Assembly: GCF_012911865.1 (NCBI RefSeq)
Contig: NZ_JAAXYH010000002.1
Coordinates: forward strand, 434,001-498,000
From: Shewanella salipaludis
GTDB taxonomy: Bacteria > Pseudomonadota > Gammaproteobacteria > Enterobacterales > Shewanellaceae
Direction of reading: 5' to 3'
Length of the DNA stretch: 64,000 nucleotides
The notes beneath the pieces were generated by a model. The model worked only from the letters and a program-made list of their open reading frames with translations. It was not told the origin of the DNA and searched no databases. The position numbers and the translations under genes were made by a program. Positions 49,049 to 59,994 of the stretch are shown piece by piece (the first letter of the stretch is position 1; each line of letters starts with the position of its first letter).

Positions 49049-49906
49049 TTACATCCAGAATGCAAGATAAATCAAGGTAAATACCGGCAAGGCCGCAGTC
49101 AGGCTGTCGATACGATCCAGTACACCACCATGGCCGGGTAAAATAGTTCCCGAGTCTTTGATGCAGGCGACGCGCTTAAACATGCTTTCGGACAAATCCC
49201 CCAGCGCCGAAGCCAAGGCGGTAAACAGGGTGACCCCGATGACCAGTCCGAGTTCCTGTTCGGGGGAGACATACATGACACCTGCCACCACCAACATGGT
49301 GGTCAACAGGCCGCCTGCGAGTCCCTCCAGCGTCTTGGCCGGGCTCACCTTGGGCATGAGCTTGATTCTGCCGAACGTCTTGCCGGCGAAATAAGCGCCC
49401 GAATCCGTCGCCCAGACCACCAGCATCACCAGGAAGACCAGAGTGCCACCATAATATGGTTGGGACAGGGTATCCAGGGATTTAAGCGCTATCAGCGAGG
49501 CGAAACAAGGTAACAGGGTCAGCTGGCCAAACATGGACTTGAGCATGGGGCTGGTTTGCCACAAACGCCCACTGTGGGGGAACGAGACCACCAGCAGCAA
49601 GGCGACGGCCCACCAGATGGCTCCGAGAGAAATCACCGCTAAAAATACCGGATGCAGCTGCCCCTTGAACCACAAGCTGTCGATGGGTACCAAAAGGTTC
49701 AGCGCGACGAGCAGTATCCCCATGGTGGCGGTGAAACTCCATTGGGTGACCTTAGATTCACAATCGATGATCCTGCCCCATTCCTTGGCGGCAATCAAAA
49801 ATACCGCCACCAGGGCCCAGGAGAAATAATTTGCGGGGAGCAAAAATATCGCCCCCAAAACCAATGGGACTAACCAAATTGCTGTTATTATTCGTTGTTT
49901 TAGCAA
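49049..49906 (-). CDS. cdsA: Phosphatidate cytidylyltransferase
   Basis: A 285-residue inner-membrane enzyme that makes CDP-diacylglycerol from CTP and phosphatidic acid, the branch point of phospholipid synthesis. About eight hydrophobic segments are visible. The family signature near the C-terminus is [29 protein letters not shown] (the Asp/Gly-rich part at about residues 238-265). [20 protein letters not shown] mid-protein is also conserved. It is 20 bases from the uppS stop on the same strand. Confidence 0.95.
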   Translation of the reverse strand: MLKQRIITAIWLVPLVLGAIFLLPANYFSWALVAVFLIAAKEWGRIIDCESKVTQWSFTATMGILLVALNLLVPIDSLWFKGQLHPVFLAVISLGAIWWAVALLLVVSFPHSGRLWQTSPMLKSMFGQLTLLPCFASLIALKSLDTLSQPYYGGTLVFLVMLVVWATDSGAYFAGKTFGRIKLMPKVSPAKTLEGLAGGLLTTMLVVAGVMYVSPEQELGLVIGVTLFTALASALGDLSESMFKRVACIKDSGTILPGHGGVLDRIDSLTAALPVFTLIYLAFWM

Positions 49907-49926
49907 AAAAATTTCCTCATGAAATT

Positions 49927-50754
49927 TTATAGGGTGCGCATTTCATCGATCTGATTGCCGGTCAAACCGAAACGTCGCTGACGACTGGAAAAAATACTGA
50001 TCGCTTGCTGAAATGCTTGCTCATCGAAATCCGGCCACAGGGTGTCGGTAAATACCAACTCTGCGTATGCCGCCTGCCAGAGCACAAAATTGCTGATGCG
50101 ATAGTCTCCGCCGGTGCGGATCATTAAATCAACTTCACTCTGATTTTGCATGCATAAATGTTCACTCAAAGCGGCTTCGGTGAACTGACTGCTGGTCATT
50201 TCGCCATTTTCAACTTTGACAGCCAATTTCTGCGCTGCCTGTAAAATATCCCAACGGCCACCATAGTTGGCGGCAACATTGAGCACCAGCCCAGTATTGG
50301 GTGCCGTTTTCTCCACGGCGCCGGCAATCTGCTTCTGCAAGCGCGCCGAAAAACGACTGATATCACCTATGATGTTCAATCTGACCTGATTCTTATGCAA
50401 CAGCTTAAGTTCACGTTGCAGCACGGTGAAGAACAGCTCCATCAACAGGCTGACTTCCTTATCCGGCCTGCGCCAGTTTTCACTGGAAAAGGCAAATAAT
50501 GTCAGCGATTTAACCCCGAGTTGACTGGCAGTACTCACGGCCCGGCGTACCGCCTTGACTCCGGCCTTATGCCCCATGACTCTGGGCTTACCCTGCATCT
50601 GGGCCCAACGACCATTACCGTCCATTATGATGGCAACGTGCCGAGGGATGGACCTATTAACCAGCTCTGGCAGTTGATCCGACAACTCAGATGAAGTCTG
50701 GCGCTGCTCACTGGCTGGCCCAGAATCTTGTCCAAAGTCCACTGTGGATGACAT
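49927..50754 (-). CDS. uppS: Undecaprenyl diphosphate synthase
   Basis: A 275-residue cis-prenyltransferase that makes the C55 lipid carrier for peptidoglycan and O-antigen. The catalytic motif [19 protein letters not shown] is at about residues 38-56, with the Asp that binds diphosphate. [15 protein letters not shown] (about 84-98) and [19 protein letters not shown] (about 220) are also conserved. The N-terminal 35 residues extend beyond most homologues and look disordered, so a later start is possible. It follows frr. Confidence 0.95.
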   Translation of the reverse strand: MSSTVDFGQDSGPASEQRQTSSELSDQLPELVNRSIPRHVAIIMDGNGRWAQMQGKPRVMGHKAGVKAVRRAVSTASQLGVKSLTLFAFSSENWRRPDKEVSLLMELFFTVLQRELKLLHKNQVRLNIIGDISRFSARLQKQIAGAVEKTAPNTGLVLNVAANYGGRWDILQAAQKLAVKVENGEMTSSQFTEAALSEHLCMQNQSEVDLMIRTGGDYRISNFVLWQAAYAELVFTDTLWPDFDEQAFQQAISIFSSRQRRFGLTGNQIDEMRTL

Positions 50755-50781
50755 CTATTACGACCCTTTAAAATAGACAAA

Positions 50782-50808
50782 CGCCGTGTAGTATACCCCT
50801 ACACGGCG
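50782..50808 (-). terminator. Hairpin between frr and uppS
   Basis: Perfect 10-bp stem CGCCGTGTAG / CTACACGGCG with a 7-base loop. The minus-strand continuation TTTGTCTATTTT is moderately T-rich, so it may be a partial terminator that sets lower expression of the downstream lipid genes than of the translation genes. Confidence 0.6.
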
Positions 50809-50836
50809 CATCAACTCTAGCTTATCGAACCGGAGG

Positions 50837-51394
50837 TTAGACTTCCATCAGCTCAATTTCTTTCGCCGCCAGGATCTCATCGATCTTCTTGATGTGCGCG
50901 TCGGTAAACTTCTGCACTTCATCTTCACTGCGGCGCACATCATCTTCGGTGCATTCTTTGGCTTTCTCAAGTTTTTTCACTTCAGAAATCGCATCGCGAC
51001 GCACGTTACGTATGGCAACCCGGCCATTTTCGGCCTCGGCACGCACGACCTTGATAAAGTCTTTACGACGCTCTTCGGTCAATGCGGGCAGAGGAATTCG
51101 CATGGTCGCGCCGGCCGTCATGGGGTTCAATCCCAGATCGGACGTCATGATGGCTTTTTCTACGGCTTGGATCATGCTGCGGTCGAAGACACTGACAGAC
51201 AGGGTACGGGAATCTTCGATACCTACGTTGGCCACTTGATTCAAAGGTGTCATGGCACCGTAGTAAGAGACCTGGATCGAATCCAGCAGGCTTGGATGAG
51301 CACGGCCGGTACGGACTTTTGCCATTTGGTTCTTGGTGGCTTCGACGCATTTACCCATGCGTTCCTGAGCATCTTGCTTAATATCTTCAATCAC
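50837..51394 (-). CDS. frr: Ribosome recycling factor
   Basis: A 185-residue factor that splits the post-termination ribosome with EF-G. The tRNA-like three-helix domain is recognisable from [30 protein letters not shown] at the start (key residues RTGRA) and the terminal helix [20 protein letters not shown]. Length is standard. It lies 29 bases after pyrH on the same strand, as in most gammaproteobacteria. Confidence 0.97.
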   Translation of the reverse strand: MIEDIKQDAQERMGKCVEATKNQMAKVRTGRAHPSLLDSIQVSYYGAMTPLNQVANVGIEDSRTLSVSVFDRSMIQAVEKAIMTSDLGLNPMTAGATMRIPLPALTEERRKDFIKVVRAEAENGRVAIRNVRRDAISEVKKLEKAKECTEDDVRRSEDEVQKFTDAHIKKIDEILAAKEIELMEV

Positions 51395-51423
51395 GTTAAA
51401 TGTCCTTCTAGGTCACTAAAAAC

Positions 51424-52152
51424 TTATTTCGCTTTGATCATTGTGCCTTCTTCTTCACCCATGATGACACGACGCAACGCGCCGGGTTTATTCATGTTGA
51501 AGACCAAGATAGGCATGTCATGGTCCCGCGCCATGGTAAAGGCGGCCAAGTCCATCACTTTCAATTCTTTATCCAGTACTTCAGTGTAACTGAGTTCGTC
51601 GTACTTGACTGCATCTGTGTTCTTCATAGGATCGTCTGAATAGACGCCGTCGACCTTGGTGCCCTTGAGCACGACCTCGGCTTCGATTTCGATACCGCGC
51701 AGACAGGCGGCAGAATCTGTGGTGCAGAAAGGATTGCCGGTACCCGCAGCAAAAATCACCACACGGCCAGACTTGAGCAGGCTGATGGCCTCGGCCCAGT
51801 TATAGTCGTCGCATACGCCCTTCAGGGGAATGGCCGACATCAGGCGCGCATTGACATAGGCACGGTGCAAGGCGTCACGCATGGCCAGGCCGTTCATGAC
51901 AGTTGCCAGCATACCCATGTGATCGCCCACCACGCGGTTCATACCGGCTTTTGCCAGGCCTTCACCACGAAACAGGTTACCACCACCAATCACCACCCCC
52001 ACTTGAATACCCAGCTCAACCAGCTCTTTAACTTCCTGGGCCATACGGTCCAGTACTTTGGGATCGATACCGAAGCCTTCTTCACCCATCAGTGCTTCGC
52101 CACTTAATTTCAGAAGAATACGTCTAAAGGCAGGTTTTGGATTGGTGCTCAT
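51424..52152 (-). CDS. pyrH: UMP kinase
   Basis: A 242-residue amino-acid-kinase-fold enzyme that phosphorylates UMP to UDP. The N-terminus [15 protein letters not shown] (residues 9-23) is the ATP-binding Lys motif. [21 protein letters not shown] is at about residues 54-74 and [19 protein letters not shown] at about 130-148. ATG 52152 follows AGGATAAAATT; a longer frame to 52185 has no site. It sits between tsf and frr in the conserved order. Confidence 0.97.
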   Translation of the reverse strand: MSTNPKPAFRRILLKLSGEALMGEEGFGIDPKVLDRMAQEVKELVELGIQVGVVIGGGNLFRGEGLAKAGMNRVVGDHMGMLATVMNGLAMRDALHRAYVNARLMSAIPLKGVCDDYNWAEAISLLKSGRVVIFAAGTGNPFCTTDSAACLRGIEIEAEVVLKGTKVDGVYSDDPMKNTDAVKYDELSYTEVLDKELKVMDLAAFTMARDHDMPILVFNMNKPGALRRVIMGEEEGTMIKAK

Positions 52153-52171
52153 AATTTTATCCTGGTCATAA

Positions 52172-52199
52172 CAAGACCGCAGCAATTGCCGCGGTCTTG
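52172..52199 (-). terminator. Hairpin between tsf and pyrH
   Basis: CAAGACCGC / GCGGTCTTG with a 10-base loop. The T run after the stem on the minus strand is short, so partial termination or transcript processing is more likely than full termination. Confidence 0.5.
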
Positions 52200-52220
52200 G
52201 GGGTATGTAGAGAGTGGCGA

Positions 52221-53072
52221 TTAAGCCTTTTTAGAAGCCGCGATTTGGGCAGCAACTTCGGCTGCGAAATCTTCTTCTTTTTTCTCAATACCTTCACCCA
52301 CTTCCAAACGAATGAAGTTAGTTACCTTAGCGCCTTTCTCTTTAAGAATTTCGCCAACGGTTTTCTTAGGTTCCATGATGTAAGCTTGACCAGTCAGAGA
52401 AATCTCACCGGTGAACTTCTTCATACGACCGACAACCATCTTCTCAGCGATCTCGGCAGGCTTGCCTTCGTTCATGGCGATTTCGATTTGCAGTGCTTGC
52501 TCTCTTGCAACAAGTTCAGCAGGTACATCTTCAGGGTTAACGAATTCTGGCTTAGAAGCAGCAACGTGCATTGCGATATGCTTTAAAGTCTCTTCGTCAG
52601 CTTCACCGGCGACAACAACACCGATACGCTCACCGTGACGGTAAGAAGCCAGGTTTGCTCCCTCTATGTACTCGACGCGACGTACATTGATGTTTTCACC
52701 GATTTTAGCAACCAGCGCAACACGGGTTTCTTCAAACTGTGCTTTCAAGTCTTCGATAGAGACTTTAGATGCAGCGGCAACGTCCAGTACGGCGTTGGCG
52801 AATGCAAGGAAGTTTGAATCTTTTGCAACGAAGTCGGTTTGGCAGTTAACTTCTAACAGTGCAGCGAAACCTTCGCCATTCTTGATTAGGATAGTACCGT
52901 CGGCAGCGATGTTACCTGCTTTCTTAGCGGCCTTGGCAGCACCACTCTTACGCATGTTATCAATCGCCAGTTCGATATCACCGTTAGTTTCAGTCAGGGC
53001 GTTTTTACAATCCATCATGCCAGCGCCAGTGCGCTCGCGCAGTTCTTTAACTTGGGCAGCAGTAATTGCCAT
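52221..53072 (-). CDS. tsf: Elongation factor Ts
   Basis: A 283-residue guanine nucleotide exchange factor for EF-Tu. The N-terminal UBA-like domain [22 protein letters not shown] starts at residue 2 (key residues RTGAGMMDC). The EF-Tu contact [17 protein letters not shown] lies at about 80. ATG 53072 is the family start; the frame opens earlier without a site. The codon use is biased, as for other translation genes here. It follows rpsB. Confidence 0.97.
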   Translation of the reverse strand: MAITAAQVKELRERTGAGMMDCKNALTETNGDIELAIDNMRKSGAAKAAKKAGNIAADGTILIKNGEGFAALLEVNCQTDFVAKDSNFLAFANAVLDVAAASKVSIEDLKAQFEETRVALVAKIGENINVRRVEYIEGANLASYRHGERIGVVVAGEADEETLKHIAMHVAASKPEFVNPEDVPAELVAREQALQIEIAMNEGKPAEIAEKMVVGRMKKFTGEISLTGQAYIMEPKKTVGEILKEKGAKVTNFIRLEVGEGIEKKEEDFAAEVAAQIAASKKA

Positions 53073-53114
53073 TGTTAAATCCTCTATAAAAAATCGACAA
53101 ATTTGCAGATATAA

Positions 53115-53138
53115 AACAGGGGCCGTTAGGCCCCTGTT
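53115..53138 (-). terminator. Attenuator-like hairpin between rpsB and tsf
   Basis: Perfect 10-bp stem AACAGGGGCC / GGCCCCTGTT with a 4-base loop, continuing into TTTTATATC on the minus strand (partly by the stem itself). It is well placed for partial termination between rpsB and tsf, as known in E. coli. Confidence 0.75.
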
Positions 53139-53191
53139 AACCAATCATAAATCTTGGTTAATAAGGGCGATGTAATCACCACACCTTATTA

Positions 53192-53920
53192 TTATTCGGC
53201 TTCTACGAAACCGTCTTGCTCAGCTTGCACAGCCAGATCCTGACCACGGCCAGCATTCGCGGCAGCAGCAACAGAAGCAGTGTACAGGCGAATAGCACGC
53301 ATCGCGTCGTCGTTACCAGGAACGATGTAGTTAACACCGTCTGGCGCAGAGTTAGTATCAACAACTGCAACAACAGGGATCCCTAAGTTGTTAGCTTCTT
53401 TAATAGCGATATGCTCATGGTCAGCGCCTATGACGAACAATACGTCTGGCAGGCCGCCCATGTTCTTGATACCACCCAAAGATTTTTCCAGCTTTTCCAG
53501 CTCACGAGTACGCATCAGCGCTTCTTTCTTGGTCAGCTTGTCGAAAGTACCGTCTACTGATTGGCTTTCCAGTTCTTTCAGACGTTTGATTGACTGACGA
53601 ACGGTTTTCCAGTTAGTCAGCATACCGCCTAACCAGCGGTGATCGACATAGTACTGATCACATGACAGAGCCGCTTCTTTGATCGCTTCGCCAGCGGCAC
53701 GCTTAGTACCGACAAACAAAACCTTGCCTTTCTTTGAAGCAACATTGCTGATGAAAGCCAGTGCTTCATTGAACATAGGCACTGTATGCTCGAGGTTGAT
53801 GATGTGAACACCGTTGCGAGCACCGAAGATGAATGGCTTCATCTTTGGGTTCCAGTAACGGGTTTGGTGACCGAAGTGAACACCGGCCTGGAGCATATCG
53901 CGCATTGAAACTGTAGTCAT
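53192..53920 (-). CDS. rpsB: 30S ribosomal protein S2
   Basis: A 242-residue small-subunit protein. [22 protein letters not shown] at residues 6-27 is the first S2 signature, and [34 protein letters not shown] (about residues 157-190) the second. Strong codon bias. The leader upstream is structured and may let S2 repress its own synthesis and that of EF-Ts. Confidence 0.98.
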   Translation of the reverse strand: MTTVSMRDMLQAGVHFGHQTRYWNPKMKPFIFGARNGVHIINLEHTVPMFNEALAFISNVASKKGKVLFVGTKRAAGEAIKEAALSCDQYYVDHRWLGGMLTNWKTVRQSIKRLKELESQSVDGTFDKLTKKEALMRTRELEKLEKSLGGIKNMGGLPDVLFVIGADHEHIAIKEANNLGIPVVAVVDTNSAPDGVNYIVPGNDDAMRAIRLYTASVAAAANAGRGQDLAVQAEQDGFVEAE

Positions 53921-54060
53921 TTCTCTTACCTTAGTATATTAGGGGGTTGGACCTCCACGCATCCCATGCCTTCGACCCCAGGCTTTCCAGCCGGGAGCAC
54001 CCCGAAGAATGTGTCGATACGTGTGTGATTTAGTATTTACATAAATAGCCATGTATAATG
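53921..54060 (-). promoter_or_regulatory. rpsB mRNA leader, candidate S2-responsive element
   Basis: Read on the minus strand, the leader has GGGGTGCTCCCGGCTGG, then GGCATGGGATGCGTGGAGG and AACCCCC, followed by an A/T-rich stretch and the rpsB ribosome binding site. GGGGT can pair with AACCCC across the element. A GGGGTGC...CGTGGAGG...AACCCC leader on rpsB that mediates autoregulation by S2 is known in E. coli and relatives. The match is by eye. Confidence 0.6.
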
Positions 54061-54231
54061 GCAGCCATATCAGCCAGATTGCGACCCCAGGACCAAGTAA
54101 TACTCCGCCAGGGAAACCCAATAAGACTTAAACATAACGGCGCGCTTTATACCATAAATAGCCCTGAAGCACAAATTTTTGCGTCAGATTGCGCCGAAAA
54201 CTGACCCATTCAAGACACGAAGAGAGACTCC
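54061..54231. other. Divergent promoter region rpsB / map
   Basis: No gene is supported. TATACA near 54052-54057 (read on the minus strand) could be the rpsB -10 element, and the A/T-rich 54130-54180 stretch is likely the map promoter. Confidence 0.35.
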
Positions 54232-55032
54232 ATGAGTATAGTCATAAAGACAGCTGTTGAAATCGAAAAAATGCGCGCCGCCGGTAAGCTGGCCGCCCAG
54301 GTGCTGGAAATGATCGCCCCCCATGTCAAGGCCGGCATCACCACCAACGAACTCAACGATATTTGTGCTAAATACACCGAAGATCAAGGGGCTATTTCGG
54401 CACCGCTCAACTACCATGGTTTTCCCAAGTCGATCTGTACCTCGGTAAATAACGTCATTTGCCACGGCATCCCAGCAGACAACCCTCCGCTGAAGGAGGG
54501 TGACATACTCAATATCGATATCACTGTCATCAAGGATGGTTATCATGGCGACACCTCCAAGATGTTCCTCATAGGCGATGTCAGTGCCAAGGACAAGCGT
54601 CTGTGCCGCATCGCCCAGGAGAGCCTGTATCTGGCCATCCGCAAGGTGCGTCCAGGTCTGAAGCTGGGTGAAATAGGCACCACTATCGAGAAATTCATCA
54701 AGGCCAGCAAGACAGGGCTGGAGAAATTCTCCATAGTGCAAGATTATTGCGGCCACGGCATAGGTGCCGGCTTCCACGAAGAACCGCAGGTGGTGCATTA
54801 TAAGAACAATGACAATACGGTGCTGCGTCCGGGCATGTGTTTCACCATAGAACCCATGATCAACGCGGGTCGTCACACCACGGTGCTGGACAAGTCGGAT
54901 AACTGGACTGTGACCACCTCGGATGGCAAAAATTCTGCCCAGTGGGAACACACTCTGTTAGTGACAGAAAAAGGCGTCGAAGTCCTGACGCTGCGCGAGG
55001 AAGAAGATTTCCCACGTTTTATCAATCACTAA
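54232..55032 (+). CDS. map: Methionine aminopeptidase type I
   Basis: A 266-residue metalloprotease that removes the N-terminal Met from new proteins. The five metal ligands are visible: two Asp in [20 protein letters not shown] (about residues 95-110), His in [14 protein letters not shown] (about 170), Glu in TIEPMINAG (about 204) and Glu in [10 protein letters not shown] (about 235). The ATG at 54232 follows GAGAGACT. It is divergent from rpsB and followed by glnD, 34 bases downstream. Confidence 0.97.
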   Translation: MSIVIKTAVEIEKMRAAGKLAAQVLEMIAPHVKAGITTNELNDICAKYTEDQGAISAPLNYHGFPKSICTSVNNVICHGIPADNPPLKEGDILNIDITVIKDGYHGDTSKMFLIGDVSAKDKRLCRIAQESLYLAIRKVRPGLKLGEIGTTIEKFIKASKTGLEKFSIVQDYCGHGIGAGFHEEPQVVHYKNNDNTVLRPGMCFTIEPMINAGRHTTVLDKSDNWTVTTSDGKNSAQWEHTLLVTEKGVEVLTLREEEDFPRFINH

Positions 55033-55066
55033 ATTACATCCACTCAAGTTAATTGCAAGGGACTCG

Positions 55067-57643
55067 ATGATTACAGCTCTGTCTGCCAAGGCCGCATTAG
55101 TCGAACAGAACTTACTGTTGCTCAATCGCTTTAAAGCCAAAGAACAAGTCGGTGAGCTGGTCAGGCAGCGATGCCAATTTGTCGATGACCTGCTCAAGCA
55201 GGCTTGGCAGGATTTCGGCCTGGACGCTCAGGCGATTGCGCTCATCGCCGTTGGCGGTTATGGCCGCGGTGAGCTGCACCCTCATTCGGATATCGATCTC
55301 TTGTTCCTGGTCGAAAACGAGGACTTAGGCAAGCAGGCCGAGGCGGCGCTGGGGCAGTTCATCACCTTCCTCTGGGATGCCAGCCTGGAAATCGGCCACA
55401 GTGTGCGCACCATTGCCGAGACCCTGATACAGGGCCGCGGCGATGTCACCATTGCCACCAATTTGCTGGAAGCCAGGCTGTTGGCTGGCAGTGAACCTCT
55501 GTTTGATGTCTTATACGACAGCATACGTCAGGGGGATTTCTGGCCATCGAGTGACTTCTTTATTGCCAAACGCGACGAGCAGCAGGCCCGTCATGCCAAG
55601 GCCAGCGCCTTCGATTTGGAACCCAATCTCAAGACCTGCCCGGGTGGGTTGAGGGATATCCAAACCATAGCCTGGGTGGCGATGCGTCACTTCGATGCCG
55701 CCAGGCTCGAGGAGTTGGTGCAATATGAATTTCTCGAGCCCCAGGAGTTGGAAGAACTGCTCGAGTGTCAGTCTTTCCTGTGGGAGCTGAGATTTGCTCT
55801 GCATAGTATCTCAGGACGTGACGAGAACCGTTTACTGTTCGATCTGCAACGCCAGGTCGCCGAGCTGATGGGGTATGAAGACGCCACTCAACTGGCGGTC
55901 GAGCAGCTGATGAAACGCTACTATCGTACGGTTCGGCGGGTAATGGAGCTGAACGAGATGCTGCTGCAGCTGTTCAAGCGAGCCACCCTGGGTCATACCA
56001 AGGCGCTGGTGATCCAACCCATCGATGCCCATTACCAGAGGCGTGGTATCTTCATCGAAGCACTGAACAACGAGCTGTTCAACAATGCCGAGGAAATCGT
56101 CAGATTATTCTTGCTGGTGGCAAAGAACTCCAACATCAAGGGCATCTATGCCCCTACCCTGAGATCCCTGCGCCTGGCGCGCAGGGCCCAGACCCAGCCA
56201 CTGATGGAGCATGCCGGCTGCCGGCAAGTGTTCATGGAGATTTTGCGCCATCCCAGGGGCATAGCCGCGCTGTCGCTGATGCATAAACATGGCGTGTTAT
56301 CTGCTTATTTGCCCGCCTGGCGCAATATAGAAGGCCAGATGCAGTTCGATCTGTTCCATGCTTATACCGTCGATGAGCATACCCACAGGTTGCTGCTCAA
56401 CATAGAGAGATTCTCACAGCCGGAGCAGAAGGAAGAATTTCCTTTGGGCTCTGTGCTGATCAACCAGCTGCCCAAGAAAGGCCTGTTGGTACTGGCCGCT
56501 ATCTTTCACGACATTGCCAAGGGGCGAGGCGGCGATCACAGCAAACTGGGCGCGGCCGATGCGCTGGCATTTTGCAAGTTGCATGGACTCAACGATCATG
56601 ACGGCCGCCTGGTCGCCTGGCTGGTGGAACATCATCTGGTGATGTCGGTCACAGCCCAGCGGCGGGATATCTCAGATCCCGACGTGGTGGCCGATTTTGC
56701 CGGCAAGGTGCGCGATGCGGTGCACCTGAGTTATCTCTACTGCCTGACGGTGGCCGATATCTGTGCCACCAATGAAAAAACCTGGAATAGCTGGAAGGGC
56801 TCTCTGCTCAGAGATCTGTACTTCTCCACCCAGAGGGTATTGGCCAGGGGTAAGGAGAAACCTGTGGATATCCGGGCCCGGGTACGCGAGTATCAGGCCA
56901 AGGCCAAGAAAGAATTGCTGCGGCGCGGCATCAAGGAAAAAGATCTCGATGCCCTTTGGCAGAGATTCAAGGCGGACTATTTCCTGCGCCACCAACCGAA
57001 TCAGGTTGCCTGGCACGCCGAAGCGATACTCAAACACAAACACGATGCCCCCTTGGTGTTGATCTCCAAGCACACCACTCGCGGCGGCACAGAACTGTTC
57101 GTCTATTGCCCCGACAGACCTAAGCTTTTCGCCACTGTCATGGCGGTGTTGGACAATAAAAACATCAATGTGCATGATGCCAACATTATGACCTCCAAGG
57201 ATAATTATGCCTTGGATACCTTCATCATACTGGAGCAGGATGGGGCGCCCATAAACCAGTTGTCGCGCATTCAGAGCATCCGCAAGGGACTGGAAAAGGC
57301 GCTGGGAGCAGATTCGCCCAAATTACCGCGTTTTAGAAAACTTTCGCGTAAGATGAAACCTTTTAATGTTCCGACTCAGGTGAGTTTCCTGCCGAGCAGC
57401 CGTCATGGTACAAGTATGATGGAACTGATCGCCCTCGACAGTCCTGGCTTGCTGGCAAAGGTGGGCGATATTTTCTATCGCTGTGGCGTCACCTTGCTTG
57501 GCGCCAAGATCACTACCATAGGAGAGCGCGCCGAAGATTTCTTTATGTTGCAGACCAACGAGGGATTGCAACTGGATGTCACCCAGGAGATGAGGCTGAG
57601 GGAGGCGCTCACTCATGCCTTGTCACAACCCGTAACGAATTAA
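55067..57643 (+). CDS. glnD: Bifunctional uridylyltransferase/uridylyl-removing enzyme GlnD
   Basis: An 858-residue sensor of glutamine that uridylylates and deuridylylates PII. The nucleotidyltransferase domain has [20 protein letters not shown] at about residues 64-83. The HD hydrolase domain is marked by [17 protein letters not shown] (about 480) and the His in VEHHLVMS. Two ACT domains for glutamine sensing are at about 675-755 ([20 protein letters not shown]) and 785-858 ([19 protein letters not shown]). All elements are intact. The map-glnD-dapD order is conserved in enterobacteria. Confidence 0.97.
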   Translation: MITALSAKAALVEQNLLLLNRFKAKEQVGELVRQRCQFVDDLLKQAWQDFGLDAQAIALIAVGGYGRGELHPHSDIDLLFLVENEDLGKQAEAALGQFITFLWDASLEIGHSVRTIAETLIQGRGDVTIATNLLEARLLAGSEPLFDVLYDSIRQGDFWPSSDFFIAKRDEQQARHAKASAFDLEPNLKTCPGGLRDIQTIAWVAMRHFDAARLEELVQYEFLEPQELEELLECQSFLWELRFALHSISGRDENRLLFDLQRQVAELMGYEDATQLAVEQLMKRYYRTVRRVMELNEMLLQLFKRATLGHTKALVIQPIDAHYQRRGIFIEALNNELFNNAEEIVRLFLLVAKNSNIKGIYAPTLRSLRLARRAQTQPLMEHAGCRQVFMEILRHPRGIAALSLMHKHGVLSAYLPAWRNIEGQMQFDLFHAYTVDEHTHRLLLNIERFSQPEQKEEFPLGSVLINQLPKKGLLVLAAIFHDIAKGRGGDHSKLGAADALAFCKLHGLNDHDGRLVAWLVEHHLVMSVTAQRRDISDPDVVADFAGKVRDAVHLSYLYCLTVADICATNEKTWNSWKGSLLRDLYFSTQRVLARGKEKPVDIRARVREYQAKAKKELLRRGIKEKDLDALWQRFKADYFLRHQPNQVAWHAEAILKHKHDAPLVLISKHTTRGGTELFVYCPDRPKLFATVMAVLDNKNINVHDANIMTSKDNYALDTFIILEQDGAPINQLSRIQSIRKGLEKALGADSPKLPRFRKLSRKMKPFNVPTQVSFLPSSRHGTSMMELIALDSPGLLAKVGDIFYRCGVTLLGAKITTIGERAEDFFMLQTNEGLQLDVTQEMRLREALTHALSQPVTN

Positions 57644-57660
57644 CTGAACAGGAGAAACTC

Positions 57661-58485
57661 ATGGAGGCTTTACGCCAGCGTATTGAAGCGGCTTTCGAAG
57701 CACGTGCAGACATTACACCGGCCACGGTATCGGACGGCGTGCGCGCCGATGTGGAGACTGTCATCGGCATGTTGGACAAGGGCGAGGCCCGGGTGGCCGA
57801 AAAGATTGACGGCCAATGGCATGTGCATCAATGGCTGAAGAAAGCCGTGCTCTTGTCGTTTCGCATCTTCGACAACGGCATCATAGAAGGTGGCGATACC
57901 CGGTATTTCGACAAGGTGCCGCAGAAATTTGCCGATTACGACGAGGCGCGCTTCAAGGCCGAAGCCATACGTGTGGTGCCTCCGGCCACGGTACGTAAAG
58001 GCTCGTTCATAGGCAAGAATACCGTCTTGATGCCCTCATATGTAAACCTGGGTGCCTATGTCGATGAAGGTACCATGGTCGATACCTGGGCCACAGTCGG
58101 CTCTTGTGCCCAGATAGGCAAGAATGTGCATCTATCGGGTGGGGTCGGCATAGGTGGCGTGCTTGAGCCACTGCAGGCGGGTCCCACTATCATCGAAGAT
58201 AATTGCTTCATAGGGGCACGCTCGGAGATAGTCGAAGGCGTTGTGGTCGAAGAGGGCAGCGTGATCTCCATGGGGGTCTACATAGGTCAGAGCACCCGAA
58301 TTTATGACAGGGAAACGGGCGAAATCCATTATGGTCGGGTACCTGCAGGTTCGGTTGTGGTATCGGGGAACCTGCCATCGAGCTGCGGGAAATACAGCCT
58401 CTACGCGGCTATCATAGTCAAGAAGGTCGATGCCAAGACCCGAGGTAAGGTCGGCATCAACGAACTGCTGCGCATAGTGGATTAA
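57661..58485 (+). CDS. dapD: Tetrahydrodipicolinate N-succinyltransferase
   Basis: A 274-residue trimeric hexapeptide transferase in the succinylase branch of lysine and diaminopimelate synthesis. The N-terminal helical domain is followed by a beta helix (about 100-235) with [20 protein letters not shown] (about 116-135), [20 protein letters not shown] and [25 protein letters not shown] precedes the ATG. It lies 17 bases after glnD, and a terminator follows. Confidence 0.97.
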   Translation: MEALRQRIEAAFEARADITPATVSDGVRADVETVIGMLDKGEARVAEKIDGQWHVHQWLKKAVLLSFRIFDNGIIEGGDTRYFDKVPQKFADYDEARFKAEAIRVVPPATVRKGSFIGKNTVLMPSYVNLGAYVDEGTMVDTWATVGSCAQIGKNVHLSGGVGIGGVLEPLQAGPTIIEDNCFIGARSEIVEGVVVEEGSVISMGVYIGQSTRIYDRETGEIHYGRVPAGSVVVSGNLPSSCGKYSLYAAIIVKKVDAKTRGKVGINELLRIVD

Positions 58486-58505
58486 GCTTCACTGCGTCAC
58501 GCGAT

Positions 58506-58532
58506 AAAATCCTGCCTTGAGCGGGATTTTTT
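58506..58532 (+). terminator. Terminator after dapD
   Basis: AAAATCC-T-GC / GC-G-GGATTTT hairpin with a 5-base loop and six T. It lies about 20 bases past the dapD stop codon and ends the map-glnD-dapD unit. Confidence 0.88.
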
Positions 58533-58696
58533 ATGCCCGAAGCGGCGTGCAACAATATTTTGTTACAGACAGATACACTCTGCAGTTTTTATCACACTCA
58601 GATACACTTGAACACAAATAGCTTACAGCATTCAGCCCAGATAGCGCCTTTACTTTCCTATGACACAGCTAAAAGTTAAGTTGCCAGGAGCTAAAT

Positions 58697-59041
58697 ATGA
58701 AAACGCTAACCACAGTTGCAGCCATCACGCTTACCACCCTCTCCTTCGCAGCTTCTGCTGCCATGGATCCGCAAATAGAGAAAACCCTAATCGCCGTATG
58801 CAAGGCGGGGGCCAGCAACAATATTTTCACCTATGCCAATACCATGCGGGATTACCGTATCAATGAACAACGCGTGTTCCCAAGACTGGTTTGTAATGAC
58901 CAAAGTTTCCATCAATTTGCCCTCAGCCATGGCGCCAACAGAACCGCGGCCAAGATTGAGCGTTATATCAAGGGTCGAGTCACAATTCAGGATATCGCCA
59001 TGAATATCCCTGAGGAAGAAATGTTCAGAGTCTATTTTTAA
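58697..59041 (+). CDS. Secreted DUF3718-like protein
   Basis: A 114-residue exported protein. A signal peptide covers about residues 1-22 (TTVAAITLTTLSFAASAA). The mature part, about 92 residues, has two Cys (VCKAGASNN and RLVCNDQSFHQFAL) that could form a disulfide in the periplasm. The pattern resembles DUF3718, a family of small periplasmic proteins found in Shewanella and relatives; that name is from memory. GCCAGGAG precedes the ATG by about 8 bases. Function unknown. It is alone and convergent with purU. Confidence 0.7.
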   Translation: MKTLTTVAAITLTTLSFAASAAMDPQIEKTLIAVCKAGASNNIFTYANTMRDYRINEQRVFPRLVCNDQSFHQFALSHGANRTAAKIERYIKGRVTIQDIAMNIPEEEMFRVYF

Positions 59042-59079
59042 GCCAACAGCTATTCCTACAGAAAAGTTATTTTTAAGTT

Positions 59080-59104
59080 CAAGGACCTGCCAGTCAGGCC
59101 CTTG
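59080..59104. terminator. Hairpin between the convergent DUF3718 and purU genes
   Basis: CAAGG-A-CCTG / CAGG-C-CCTTG stem with one mismatch and a 5-base loop. The flanks are only moderately T-rich in either direction, so it is a weak candidate for a bidirectional terminator. Confidence 0.4.
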
Positions 59105-59127
59105 TCATATATGCAGCGACTCGGCCC

Positions 59128-59994
59128 TTAAAAGACTATCGTCCTGTTGCCATAGACTATCACCTGGTCGTTCAGCACCAGTTGCAATGCCTTGCTCAAG
59201 ACGCTCTTCTCTACATCCCGACCGGCGCGCGCCATTTCCTGCGCGCTGTAGTTATGATCTACTGGGATCACATCTTGCTTGATGATAGGTCCCTCATCCA
59301 GACAGTTATTCACGAAATGCGCCGTCGCCCCGATGATTTTAACTCCACGTTCCCAGGCTTGCCGGTAAGGGCCGGCGCCGATGAAGGCAGGCAGGAAAGA
59401 ATGGTGAATATTGATGATACGATTCGGGTATTGAGCCACGAAGTCGGGGGTCAGTACCCGCATGTATTTCGCCAGCACCAGATAATCGGCCTCGTAGGGT
59501 TTGATGACTTCGAGCAACGCCTGTTCGTGGGACAATCTGTCCAAACCTTCATGGCTGACAAAATGAAACGGGATGGCAAACTTAGCGGCAAGTTCAGCCA
59601 GATTGGGATAATTGCCTACCACAGCGGCGATGTCGACATCCAGGCCACCATAATAAGACTTCATCAAGAGATCGCCCAGACAGTGCGCCTCTTTGGTCAC
59701 CAGCACTACGACCCTCTTACGCTCGGCGCCAACCAATTGCATGTGGTTCTGTTCCGGCAGCACAGAGCTTAGATCGTTCAGCAGTGATGCGTCATCGAAG
59801 CTTCCCTCCAATTCGGTGCGCATGAAGAAGCGCCCCTGGGCGTTATCGACGAATTCACTGTTTTTAACTATGTTAAGCTCATGTGCAAAGCAGACACCGG
59901 TAATCTTGGCTATCAACCCGTGGGCATCGGCACAATCTGTGATTAATATTTTACGCTCGACAGAGCTGTTGGCATTGGGCTGAGTCACTGACAC
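59128..59994 (-). CDS. purU: Formyltetrahydrofolate deformylase
   Basis: A 288-residue enzyme that hydrolyses 10-formyl-THF to formate and THF, balancing one-carbon pools for purine synthesis. An N-terminal ACT domain (about 12-90: ILITDCADAHGLIAKITGVC) is followed by a formyltransferase-fold domain, with FHFVSHEG, YMRVLTPDFVAQYPNRIINIHHSFLPAF (catalytic His and neighbours at about 205-230) and the Asp in FVNNCLDEGPIIKQD. GTG 59994 follows GAGGA by 7 bases and matches family length; the upstream frame to 60045 is likely untranslated. Confidence 0.93.
   Translation of the reverse strand: MSVTQPNANSSVERKILITDCADAHGLIAKITGVCFAHELNIVKNSEFVDNAQGRFFMRTELEGSFDDASLLNDLSSVLPEQNHMQLVGAERKRVVVLVTKEAHCLGDLLMKSYYGGLDVDIAAVVGNYPNLAELAAKFAIPFHFVSHEGLDRLSHEQALLEVIKPYEADYLVLAKYMRVLTPDFVAQYPNRIINIHHSFLPAFIGAGPYRQAWERGVKIIGATAHFVNNCLDEGPIIKQDVIPVDHNYSAQEMARAGRDVEKSVLSKALQLVLNDQVIVYGNRTIVF

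Noticed and set aside
53939..54121. Minus-strand 60-codon hydrophobic frame in the rpsB leader
   Set aside because: It overlaps the structured rpsB leader and lacks a ribosome binding site.
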